Notes under the pieces: generated by a model
What the model was told of the DNA's origin: nothing
What the model saw: only the letters and a program-made list of their open reading frames with translations
Databases searched by the model: none
Assembly: GCA_016214745.1 (NCBI GenBank)
Contig: JACRNW010000011.1
Location: 1 to 46,145 of the forward strand
DNA from: Candidatus Falkowiibacteriota bacterium
Lineage (GTDB): Bacteria > Patescibacteriota > Patescibacteriia > XYB2-FULL-38-15
Length of the DNA stretch: 46,145 nucleotides
Direction: 5' to 3'
Position numbers and translations under genes: made by a program
In this document: positions 37,589 through 44,728 of the stretch, in pieces
Numbering within the stretch: position 1 is the stretch's first letter
Layout of the letters: each line of letters opens with the position of its first letter

Positions 37589-39178
37589 ATGTCCACAACT
37601 TTATATAGAAAATATCGGCCGCAGCTTTGGAAGGAAATGACGAACCAGAACCACATTAAGATTGCCATACAAAATGAAATTGAAACCGACAAGGTGGCCC
37701 ATGCTTATCTTTTTTGCGGTCCGCGCGGAATCGGAAAAACAACCGCGGCTCGTCTTTTAGCTAAAGCGGTGAATTGTGAAAGACGCAAAGCGTCCGAGTC
37801 AGAACCGTGCAATAAATGCAGTTCGTGCGAAGAGATTACTTCCGGCCGAGATTTGGATATTGTGGAAATTGACGCCGCGAGCCACACCGGAGTTGATAAT
37901 GTCCGCGAAAATATTGTGACAAACGCCAAGTTTTCGCCGAGCCGCCGGAAATACAAAGTTTTTATCATTGATGAAGTGCACATGCTTTCCACCTCGGCTT
38001 TCAACGCGCTTTTAAAAACGATTGAAGAGCCGCCGCCCAGAGTAATTTTTATCATGGCCACGACCGAAATTCATAAAGTTCCGGCCACGATTATTTCCCG
38101 CTGCCAGAGATTTGATTTTAAAAAAATCTCCCGCCGCGAAGTAGTGGAGCGCTTAAAATATGTTTTAAGTATGGAGCGGGTGGAAGTTGATGAGAATATT
38201 TTGGAAAGTATCGCGCGATCATCCGAGGGATGCGTGCGCGACGCGGAAAGTCTGCTCGGCCAGGTTTTGGCGCTTCGCGACGCGAAAAATAAAATCAGCC
38301 GTGAGCAGGCGGAACTTGTTATTCCAAAATCAGATTTTAATTTAGTCAGTGATTTTGCCGGTTATTTGGCGGTGCGTGATGCGGAAAAAGCTTTGCGGCT
38401 CGTAAATAAACTTGTTGAAGAGGGGATTGATCTTTCGCAGTTTACCGCGGATCTTGTGGAGTTTTTGAGAAAAATTTTACTCGTTGGAGTGAGCGGAAAT
38501 TTGGCGGAGTTCGCTTTTGATTTAGATGAAGATTCGGAAAAAAAGATAACGCAGCTCGCGAAAGAAATTGAGCCGCGCCGGCTGATTAATTGGCTTGAAC
38601 TTTTTATTGAAAAAAAACAGGAATTAAAATTTTCAGATATCGCGCAGTTGCCGCTTGAGATGGCAGTAGTGGAAATTGTCGGAGGATTTTCCGGCGTTCG
38701 CGAAGCCGCCGCGCCGCCACTTTCACCATCGCGGCCGGCTGGCAGCGTAAATTTTTCCGAAGAGCGGCCGAAAATAAAGCCTCTGCCAGGGAAAGAAAGT
38801 GTAAAAAAAAATGATGAAATTCCGGCGGACGCGGCGCCAATTGCGACCAATTTAACTTTAGAACAGGTGAAAGAAAAATGGTTTGATATTTTGCGGTTAG
38901 CCGCCGACCGAAGTCCGGCTTTAGTTTTTATTCTGCGCATTGGCCAGCCGATGGTTATTGAAAACGGAGTATTGCAGATTGGTTTTAAGTATCGTTTCCA
39001 CAAAGAAAGAATCAACGAGAGTAAAAATAATTTGGTTTTAAGAAATTTGATTAAAGAAGCGACGGGCGGGGATGTAAAAGTAAACGGCGTCGTAGCTGAT
39101 TTGCCGGAGCCGCCCGGGCCGCCGCCCCTTGAAGTTAATAAAGTTTTGGAAGAGTTTGGGGGAACGGTGGTCAGTTAG
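37589..39178 (+). CDS. dnaX: DNA polymerase III subunit gamma/tau
   Basis: 529 aa. Opens MSTTLYRKYRPQLWKEMTNQ. AAA+ motor: Walker A GPRGIGKTTAAR (44-55), zinc cysteines C63, C74, C77, C80, IVEIDAASHTGVDNVREN, Walker B VFIIDEVHMLS, sensor TTEIHKVPATIISRCQRFDF. Domain III follows, and then a Pro-rich linker and a C-terminal domain (LEQVKEKWFDILRLAADRSPALVFIL) as in tau-type proteins. Clamp loader subunit of the replisome. There is no obvious slippery A-run frameshift site. tRNA-Gln follows after 19 bases. Confidence 0.96.
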   Translation: MSTTLYRKYRPQLWKEMTNQNHIKIAIQNEIETDKVAHAYLFCGPRGIGKTTAARLLAKAVNCERRKASESEPCNKCSSCEEITSGRDLDIVEIDAASHTGVDNVRENIVTNAKFSPSRRKYKVFIIDEVHMLSTSAFNALLKTIEEPPPRVIFIMATTEIHKVPATIISRCQRFDFKKISRREVVERLKYVLSMERVEVDENILESIARSSEGCVRDAESLLGQVLALRDAKNKISREQAELVIPKSDFNLVSDFAGYLAVRDAEKALRLVNKLVEEGIDLSQFTADLVEFLRKILLVGVSGNLAEFAFDLDEDSEKKITQLAKEIEPRRLINWLELFIEKKQELKFSDIAQLPLEMAVVEIVGGFSGVREAAAPPLSPSRPAGSVNFSEERPKIKPLPGKESVKKNDEIPADAAPIATNLTLEQVKEKWFDILRLAADRSPALVFILRIGQPMVIENGVLQIGFKYRFHKERINESKNNLVLRNLIKEATGGDVKVNGVVADLPEPPGPPPLEVNKVLEEFGGTVVS

Positions 39179-39197
39179 AAATAGCAAAAATAATTAT

Positions 39198-39271
39198 TCG
39201 GGGATCGTCTAATGGCAGGACGCCAGGTTCTGGCCCTGGTAATCTTGGTTCGAATCCAAGTCCCCGAGCCA
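39198..39271 (+). tRNA. tRNA-Gln (CTG) with encoded CCA
   Basis: Acceptor TCGGGGA/TCCCCGA, discriminator G, encoded CCA (39269-39271). Anticodon arm CCAGG-TTCTGGC-CCTGG with anticodon CTG; T arm CTTGG-TTCGAAT-CCAAG. Confidence 0.94.
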
Positions 39272-39309
39272 AAACAAAAAATTCAACACAAAGTTGAATT
39301 TTTTGTTTT
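39271..39309 (+). terminator. tRNA-Gln terminator
   Basis: A perfect 17-bp stem (39271-39287 with 39293-39309), loop ACAAA, beginning on the last base of the tRNA and ending in a T-rich tail. Confidence 0.85.
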
Positions 39310-39375
39310 GTTTGAGAATTAGGAAGGAACTATGTCCCCGCCAGTCCGTTATGGCCGCCTTCGCACCGAGGAGTT

Positions 39376-39395
39376 TTCGAATCCAAGTCCCCGAG
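39376..39395 (+). repeat. 20-bp direct repeat of the tRNA-Gln 3' end (att-like)
   Basis: TTCGAATCCAAGTCCCCGAG is identical to 39249-39268 of the tRNA. The 127-base offset and the position just before a GC-rich cassette are like attachment sites left by integration at tRNA genes. No integrase is present. Confidence 0.6.
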
Positions 39396-39413
39396 AAGTG
39401 AAGCTGATTTTTT

Positions 39414-39449
39414 GTAAAAAAATCCCGCCGGTCATGTCCCGTCGGGAAT
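39414..39449 (-). terminator. terminator of the minus-strand GC-rich cassette
   Basis: On the minus strand ATTCCCGACGG pairs with CCGGCGGGAT (one bulge, one mismatch) and runs into T7. Confidence 0.75.
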
Positions 39450-39467
39450 TTGCGTTTTTTCTCCTGG

Positions 39468-39887
39468 TTATTTCCTGGCCATCTTCTCCACGGCTTCGCG
39501 AAGCAGGGCACAGAAGAGCGTGCGTTGATGGCGCAAGGTGCGTTCAACGTCATTGCAGACGACAACGTAGTCACGGCTTTCCGCTCCGCCGTGCTTGAAA
39601 ACGGTCGGGACGATCAGAGTGGAACTCTGGAAAACCACGAGTGGCCGTCCGTGCCTACCCAGAGCGAGGCTGGTGGATTTCGGAGGTTCCGCACAGGCTC
39701 CTTGCTCTAGACCGGAGAACAGACGGGCAAAGCCTTTCGTGCCGTGCCACAAGAAGAGACCTACATCGAGACCGCCGGTTCGCAGTGCTTCATAACCCCC
39801 GAATTCCCCCATGAAGCAGCTCAACTTTGCCTCGAGTCCTTGATGTAGGCCGAGAGTCGCAAGAACGGGAGCCAGTAGTTCCTCCAC
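39468..39887 (-). CDS. orphan protein of a GC-rich cassette (139 aa)
   Basis: The GTG start at 39887 follows GGAGGAAGAAG, a strong ribosome site. The protein begins MEELLAPVLATLGLHQGLEA; later parts include GFARLFSGLEQGACAEPPKS, VVFQSSTLIVPTVFKHGGAE and a helical end (VERTLRHQRTLFCALLREAV). The middle GRHGRPLVVFQSSTLIVPTV looks like beta strands of a soluble alpha/beta domain. No signal peptide or known motif. It is GC-rich, monocistronic, opposite in strand to dnaX and the next gene, and adjacent to a duplicated tRNA end, which makes acquisition by transfer plausible. Confidence 0.6.
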   Translation of the reverse strand: MEELLAPVLATLGLHQGLEAKLSCFMGEFGGYEALRTGGLDVGLFLWHGTKGFARLFSGLEQGACAEPPKSTSLALGRHGRPLVVFQSSTLIVPTVFKHGGAESRDYVVVCNDVERTLRHQRTLFCALLREAVEKMARK

Positions 39888-39929
39888 CTTCTTCCTCCTT
39901 TTTTCTCCCCCCCAGCCGGAACTATAAAT

Positions 39930-39958
39930 ATGTTATCGGCGGATAGGATTTTTGTCAA
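39930..39958 (-). promoter_or_regulatory. promoter of the minus-strand GC-rich cassette
   Basis: On the minus strand TTGACA (39958-39953), a 17-base spacer and TAACAT (39935-39930). Confidence 0.7.
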
Positions 39959-40043
39959 TTTAATCATTTTTTTAGCCCTTCCTTCTTTGCCATTTTTATG
40001 ATAAGTTTAAGAAACAAAAACGACTGAAATTTAATTTAAAAAT

Positions 40044-40808
40044 ATGTCTCAATATTATAACGCCCGCCGAACGAGAAATGTTTTTGACCCAAAATCACGG
40101 GAACCTTTTAGATTAAGCCGTTCACGGCTGGAATTATTTACCGAATGCCCGCGATGTTTTTATCTTGACCGCCGATTGGGAATAGATCGGCCGCCGGGAT
40201 TTCCTTTTACTTTGAACTCCGCGGTTGACGCGTTGCTCAAAAAAGAATTTGATATTCATCGGGCAAAACACGAAGCGCACCCACTGATGAAAAAATATAA
40301 AATTTCGGCAGTTCCTTTCGCGCATGAAAAAATGGACGCCTGGCGAGATTCGCTTCGGGGCGGAGTGACGTATTTGCACGAGCCGACGAATTTTTTAGTA
40401 ACGGGCGGCGTTGATGATATTTGGGTAAATGGGGATAAAGAATTAATTGTCGTTGATTACAAAGCGACAAGTACGACCAAGGAAATTACTTTGGATGAAG
40501 ATTATCGCGCGGGTTACAAACGGCAGATGGAAATTTATCAGTGGCTTTTGCGCCGGAACGGCTTCAAAGTTTCGGACACGGGCTATTTTGTTTACGTGAA
40601 CGGAAAAACCGACCGCGCCGCGTTTGACGGAAAATTGGAGTTTGACGTGGATATTTTGTCGTACAAAGGAAATGACGATTGGGTAGAAAGGAAAATAATT
40701 GAAGCCCATAAATGTTTGAAGGCAGAAAAAATTCCCGAGGCGGCAGCTGATTGCGACTATTGTAATTATCGCCGGGCGGCGCGGAGCATGGAAAAAGAAA
40801 ATTTTTAA
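40044..40808 (+). CDS. PD-(D/E)XK nuclease with four conserved cysteines (RecB/Cas4-like)
   Basis: 254 aa. Nuclease core: GGVDDIWV (D124/D125), ELIVVDYKATS (D138-Y-K140) and Q161-MEI-Y165, the QxxxY motif of RecB-type nucleases. The cysteines C35-x2-C38 (FTECPRCFYLDRRLGI) and C237-x2-C240 (DCDYCNYRR) bracket the core in the way iron-sulfur cluster ligands do in AddB and Cas4. No CRISPR array or other cas gene is in the window, so a stand-alone repair or DNA-processing nuclease is more likely than Cas4. This family is common in Patescibacteria. The next gene starts 3 bases after its stop. Confidence 0.85.
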   Translation: MSQYYNARRTRNVFDPKSREPFRLSRSRLELFTECPRCFYLDRRLGIDRPPGFPFTLNSAVDALLKKEFDIHRAKHEAHPLMKKYKISAVPFAHEKMDAWRDSLRGGVTYLHEPTNFLVTGGVDDIWVNGDKELIVVDYKATSTTKEITLDEDYRAGYKRQMEIYQWLLRRNGFKVSDTGYFVYVNGKTDRAAFDGKLEFDVDILSYKGNDDWVERKIIEAHKCLKAEKIPEAAADCDYCNYRRAARSMEKENF

Positions 40809-40811
40809 CTT

Positions 40812-41498
40812 ATGGAAGAGGGCAGAAAAAATTATAAATATTTGGATATTATTACCGCGTTTTTCGTGGCCGTTCTTTTAATTTCCAATATTGCTTCCAC
40901 AAAAATTTTAGATTTCGGATTTTTTACTTTTGACGGCGGAACGCTGCTTTTTCCTTTGAGTTATATTTTTGGCGACATTTTGACCGAAGTTTACGGATAT
41001 CGCCGTTCGCGAAGAGTTATTTGGCTCGGATTTGGCGCGGCAATTCTTGCTTCAGTAGTTTTTATCATCGTCGGAAAATTACCGCCGGCGATTGGCTGGG
41101 AAAACCAGGAGGCCTACGATAAAATTTTAGGACTTACGCCGCGGCTTGTGGTCGCGAGTTTGATTGCGTATTTTTCCGGAGAATTTTCCAATTCATTTAT
41201 TTTGGCAAAAATAAAAATTTGGATGAGAGGCAGGAGGCTCTGGGTACGGACAATAGGTTCCACTTTAGTCGGCGAAGGAGTTGATACAATACTTTTTATC
41301 TTGATTGCTTTTTGGGGAATTTTGCCAGGAAGTTTAATTTTAACTTTGATTATTTCAAATTATTTATTCAAAACCGGCGTGGAAGTTTTATTCACGCCAG
41401 CGACTTACAAAATTGTTAAGTGGCTGAAACGGGCGGAGTCGGAAGATTATTTTGATTACGAAACAAATTTTAATCCGTTTAAATTTATGCCCCGTTAG
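40812..41498 (+). CDS. VUT-family transporter (YhhQ-like queuosine precursor transporter)
   Basis: 228 aa with about six TM helices. Family marks: VLLISNIASTKILDFGFFTFDGGTLLFPLSYIFGDILTEVYGYRRSRRVIWLGF near the start and FSNSFILAKIKIWMRGRRLWVRTIGSTLVGEGVDTILFILIAF in the second half. YhhQ imports queuosine precursors (preQ0/preQ1 or queuine), which would fit an organism that scavenges. The last residues MPR and the TAG stop are supplied by the left arm of the inverted-repeat element at 41490, so the native C-terminus may have been replaced. Confidence 0.88.
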   Translation: MEEGRKNYKYLDIITAFFVAVLLISNIASTKILDFGFFTFDGGTLLFPLSYIFGDILTEVYGYRRSRRVIWLGFGAAILASVVFIIVGKLPPAIGWENQEAYDKILGLTPRLVVASLIAYFSGEFSNSFILAKIKIWMRGRRLWVRTIGSTLVGEGVDTILFILIAFWGILPGSLILTLIISNYLFKTGVEVLFTPATYKIVKWLKRAESEDYFDYETNFNPFKFMPR

Positions 41499-41614
41499 AA
41501 GTCCTTGACAAAAAATTTTTTTAAAATTTTTCTGTCAGTGAAAACGGGGTTTGCAAAAAAGGAGTTTGCCACTCGGGAATTATTTGTCCCGAGAAAAACA
41601 GACTTCTAACGGGG
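41490..41614. repeat. boundary element B: same arms as the element at 2183
   Basis: CCCCGTTAGAAGTC (41490-41503) is perfectly inverted at 41601-41614, one base before the ATG of the HAD gene. The left arm contains the stop codon of the VUT gene. The inside differs from the 2183 copy except for the CTTGACA/CTTGGAC stretch next to the left arm (a possible -35) and its A/T richness. It also holds a hairpin ACTCGGGA/TCCCGAG (about 41571-41593). Confidence 0.75.
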
Positions 41615-41615
41615 T

Positions 41616-42305
41616 ATGAAAAAAGTCGCGATATTTGATATTGACGGGACAATTTTTCGCTCCAGTTTATTAATTGAATTGGTTGAGGCAATGATTGCCG
41701 AGGGTTTGTTTCCGGCGAATTTGAGAAAAGTTTATGCGAGGGATTATAAAAATTGGCTGGACCGAAAAGATATTTACGACAAATACATAAGTGGAGTGGT
41801 CCAGGCTTATAACAAAAATATTAAAGGTGTTAGCCGCGATAAATTTTTAAAAGTGGCAAAAAAAGTTATTGCTTTTCATCATAATCGCGTTTATCGTTTT
41901 ACCCGAGATTTAGTTCGCGATTTAAAAAAGAAAAATTATTATTTACTCGCCATATCTCATTCGCCGCGGGAAATCGTTGAAAGTTTTGGGAAAAAAATTG
42001 GCTTCAATAAAGTTTATGGGCGGATTTACAGCACGGATCGCCGTGGAAAATTTACCGGTGAGATGCTTTTCCTTGATTTGATTTCCGACAAGGCAAAAAT
42101 TTTGGCGCGGGCAATGGAAAAAGAAAATTTAACACTTCGCGGTTCGGTCGGAGTCGGGGATACGGAAAGCGACATTAGATTTCTAAAAATGGTAGACCGG
42201 CCGATTTGTTTTAATCCAAATAAAAAACTTTACGATTACGCGCGGCGGGCTGGCTGGGAAATTGTGGTGGAAAGGAAAGACGTGATATATAAATTCAATA
42301 ATTGA
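41616..42305 (+). CDS. HAD-superfamily phosphatase (SerB-like, HAD-IB)
   Basis: 229 aa. Motif I AIFDIDGTIFRSS (nucleophile D8, acid/base D10), a helical cap (LLIELVEAMIAEGLFPANLRKVYARDYKNW; KDIYDKYISGVVQAYNKNI), motif II LLAISHSPREIVESFGKKIGF, a motif III lysine in DKAKIL, and motif IV GVGDTESDIRFLKMV. Phosphoserine-phosphatase-like by class, but the substrate is open because the cap is variable. Starts at the edge of the inverted-repeat element. Confidence 0.88.
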   Translation: MKKVAIFDIDGTIFRSSLLIELVEAMIAEGLFPANLRKVYARDYKNWLDRKDIYDKYISGVVQAYNKNIKGVSRDKFLKVAKKVIAFHHNRVYRFTRDLVRDLKKKNYYLLAISHSPREIVESFGKKIGFNKVYGRIYSTDRRGKFTGEMLFLDLISDKAKILARAMEKENLTLRGSVGVGDTESDIRFLKMVDRPICFNPNKKLYDYARRAGWEIVVERKDVIYKFNN

Positions 42306-42329
42306 TAATTTAAAATTAATTGCGAAATT

Positions 42330-42923
42330 ATGAACAAAACAATTTTAATTATTTTGACGATTGTGGTTGCGCTGGGTTTGGTAATTTTTGGAATACGACT
42401 TTGGAGCGGCGAGGATAATTGGATTTGTGATGATGGAAAATGGATTAAACACGGGAATCCTTCGGCGGCAAAACCAAATGAAGGTTGCGGTATCCTGCTG
42501 GTAAATCAGCCGGCAAACACGAACACGGAAGAAACGATGACTGTGAAAGTATTTTTTGGGAACAGCATTTTTGATCCGGAAGTTTTGGATTGCCAGAAAA
42601 ATTTTTCAGTGGAAAGAACAATTTTGAAAACTGAAGCTGTGGGACGAGCCACATTGGAAGAACTTCTTGCCGGACCGACTGACGCCGAAAAAGCAGAAGG
42701 ATATTTTACGAGTATTAATCCGGGAGTGAAGATCCAGAGTTTGGTTGTGGCGAACGGTGTAGCTAATGTTGATTTTGACGAACAATTGGAATTTCAGGTT
42801 GGCGGATCGTGCCGGGTCGCGGCAATCGCTTCAGAAATCAGAGAAACATTAAAGCAATTTCCGACCGTGAAAGATGTAGTGATTTCCATTAATGGACGGA
42901 CTGAAGATATTTTGCAGCCATAA
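42330..42923 (+). CDS. membrane-anchored GerMN-domain protein
   Basis: 197 aa. N-terminal TM anchor (about 4-22, [20 protein letters not shown]), a short extracellular segment with two cysteines ([20 protein letters not shown]), then a GerMN domain (about 70-195): [70 protein letters not shown] and [18 protein letters not shown]. GerMN domains occur in envelope proteins of both spore formers and non-spore formers; the function here is unknown. It directly precedes truB (start 3 bases after the stop). Confidence 0.85.
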   Translation: MNKTILIILTIVVALGLVIFGIRLWSGEDNWICDDGKWIKHGNPSAAKPNEGCGILLVNQPANTNTEETMTVKVFFGNSIFDPEVLDCQKNFSVERTILKTEAVGRATLEELLAGPTDAEKAEGYFTSINPGVKIQSLVVANGVANVDFDEQLEFQVGGSCRVAAIASEIRETLKQFPTVKDVVISINGRTEDILQP

Positions 42924-42925
42924 AA

Positions 42926-43567
42926 ATGGAGAAAAAAATAAAAAATGGAATTATCGCAGTTTGGAAGCCAAAGGGCCCGACGTCTTTTGACATGATTTAT
43001 AAATTGCGGGGGCTAACCGGCATCAAAAGAATCGGCCACGCCGGAACACTTGACCCGCTGGCCAGAGGAGTTTTGGTGGTCGGAATCGGCCGTGAGGCGA
43101 CATGAATATTGCGTGAAATTGTGGAGTCGGAAAAAGAATATTTAGCCACCGTGCGGTTTGGCGCGGAAAGTACGACCGACGATGAGGCCGGAGAAAAGAC
43201 AATCACGGAAATTCGGAAAAAACCAGTTCGCGGTGATATAGAAAAAATTCTGGCGGGATTTCGCGGAAAATTTTTTCAGCAGCCGCCAAATTTTAGCGCG
43301 ATAAAAATCGGCGGCGTGCGAGCCTATAAAATGGCAAGACGCGGGGAGGAACCAAAATTGAAAAAACGGCCGGTGGAAGTTAAAGCGATAAAAATTTTGA
43401 AATATCGGTGGCCTGATTTAAAAATCAAAATAGTAAGCGGCTCGGGATTTTATGTGAGGGCATTGGCGCGCGATTTGGGAAAAAAATTAAAAGTCGGCGG
43501 ATATTTGACGGAACTCGAACGGACTCGGGTCGGACAGTTTAAAAAAAGTAGCGCTATTCGAATATAG
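42926..43567 (+). pseudogene. truB: tRNA pseudouridine-55 synthase TruB, interrupted by an in-frame TGA
   Basis: The frame begins [20 protein letters not shown] and continues with the catalytic motif [17 protein letters not shown] (catalytic Asp D43). It then hits TGA at codon 60 (43103-43105) in GREAT-stop-ILREIVESEKEYLATVRFG, and runs on in the same frame to a normal end (RTRVGQFKKSSAIRI). Both sides align well with TruB (EAT-K/R-...-Y in homologues), so one substitution (for example AGA to TGA) splits an otherwise intact gene. A TTG at 43109 could restart, but that product would lack the active site. Either a real nonsense mutation or a sequencing or assembly error. TGA is a normal stop elsewhere in the window. 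Confidence 0.85.
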
Positions 43568-43707
43568 TTAAGTTTATCCTGCGCTCCGTCCTCGCGGTTA
43601 CCCTTCGCGCCATTTTATCCTCGCCGTCTCCTTGTTCCAGCGGGAGACAAAGTCGGCGGCTCGGAATGGCGCTTGACCACTCGGGCGGTGCTCGTAAAAA
43701 CTTAACT
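43566..43707. repeat. nested inverted-repeat element E between truB and rlmN
   Basis: AGTTAAGTTT (43566-43575), overlapping the truB stop, is inverted at 43698-43707. Inside, GCGCCATT (about 43607) is inverted as AATGGCGC (about 43666) and GTCTCC/GGAGAC forms a third level. Same nesting as the element at 4645-4769, with unrelated arms. Confidence 0.65.
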
Positions 43708-43724
43708 AAGAATTAATTTTATTT

Positions 43725-44726
43725 ATGAATTTGTATAGTTTAGAAAAAATTCTTGCTGACGAACCGGCTTTTCGCCTAAAACAGGCGCGGGAGGCGGTTT
43801 TTTCTAAATTGATTGAAAATTGGGATGAAGCAACTAATTTGTCGGCGGCGTTACGTGGAAAATTAAATGAAGAATGTCCGCTTAAAATTGATTTTAAAAA
43901 ATTTATTTCCGATGACGGCGCGACAATAAAATTTTTAATTACGCTCACGGATGATTTTAAAATTGAATCGGTCTTAATGCGCCATGAAGAACGAAATACG
44001 GTTTGTGTTTCCTCTGAAGTCGGATGTCCCTTGGCTTGCGCGTTTTGCGCCACGGGGAAGATGGGGTTTAAGAGAAATCTTTTGCCCGGAGAAATTATTG
44101 AACAAGTTTTATGTTCAGCTCGTTTTTTAAAAAAAGAAAAACAAAAAGTAGATAGCGTGGTTTTTATGGGCATGGGCGAGCCGTTTTTAAATTATGAAAA
44201 TGTATTATCCGCCATCAAAATTTTAAATGATAAAGACGGATTCGGCATCGGCGCCCGGCATATTTCCATTTCCACGGCCGGAGTCGTTGAAGGTATTAGA
44301 AAATTAGCCAAAGAATCAATGCAAGTTAATTTGGCCATTTCTCTTCACGCGCCGAATGACAAATTGCGAAATGAAATTATGCCGGTTGGAAAAAAATATA
44401 GCATTAAAAAAATTATGTCAGCAGTCGGAGAATATCTTGAGGCGACCGACCGAAAAGTGATGTTTGAATATTTAATGATTAAAAATTTCAATGACAAACC
44501 GGAATACGCGAGAGAACTTGCGGCGCTTCTCGCCGAACTTCCGCGGAATCTTTATTTTGTGAATCTAATTTTATATAATCCGACAGGCGGCTTTGAACCA
44601 TCCAAAAAAGAAGCGGTCCAAAAATTTAAAGAAATTTTGCAGCGGGCGCACGTTTCCGTAACCGAGCGTTATCGTTTTGGTCGCGGAGTGAAAGGGGCTT
44701 GCGGGCAGTTGGCGGGCGGGAAGTAA
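43725..44726 (+). CDS. rlmN: dual-specificity RNA methyltransferase RlmN
   Basis: 333 aa. The radical-SAM motif is C101-x3-C105-x2-C108 in CPLACAFCATGKMGF, with VVFMGMGEPFLNYENVLSAI, HISISTAGVVEGIRKLA and NLAISLHAPNDKLRNEIMP as in all RlmN proteins. C326 in KGACGQL is the second catalytic cysteine. It methylates A2503 of 23S rRNA and, in many bacteria, A37 of tRNAs. The start at 43725 gives a normal N-terminus (MNLYSLEKILADEPAFRLKQ). It heads a run of three RNA methyltransferase genes with 2-3-base gaps. Confidence 0.96.
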   Translation: MNLYSLEKILADEPAFRLKQAREAVFSKLIENWDEATNLSAALRGKLNEECPLKIDFKKFISDDGATIKFLITLTDDFKIESVLMRHEERNTVCVSSEVGCPLACAFCATGKMGFKRNLLPGEIIEQVLCSARFLKKEKQKVDSVVFMGMGEPFLNYENVLSAIKILNDKDGFGIGARHISISTAGVVEGIRKLAKESMQVNLAISLHAPNDKLRNEIMPVGKKYSIKKIMSAVGEYLEATDRKVMFEYLMIKNFNDKPEYARELAALLAELPRNLYFVNLILYNPTGGFEPSKKEAVQKFKEILQRAHVSVTERYRFGRGVKGACGQLAGGK

Positions 44727-44728
44727 AT

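Noticed and set aside
39376-39395. a second tRNA-Gln gene
   Set aside because: Only the T arm and acceptor 3' strand are present; there is no anticodon arm or 5' acceptor strand upstream.
39332-39710. plus-strand frames around 39332-39710
   Set aside because: They cross the duplicated tRNA end and the minus-strand terminator, and no ribosome site or protein-like pattern supports them.
43103-43105. alternative genetic code (TGA as Gly)
   Set aside because: TGA ends hrcA, the glycosidase-like, GxxExxY and Nudix genes, among others, and the truB site does not need Gly.
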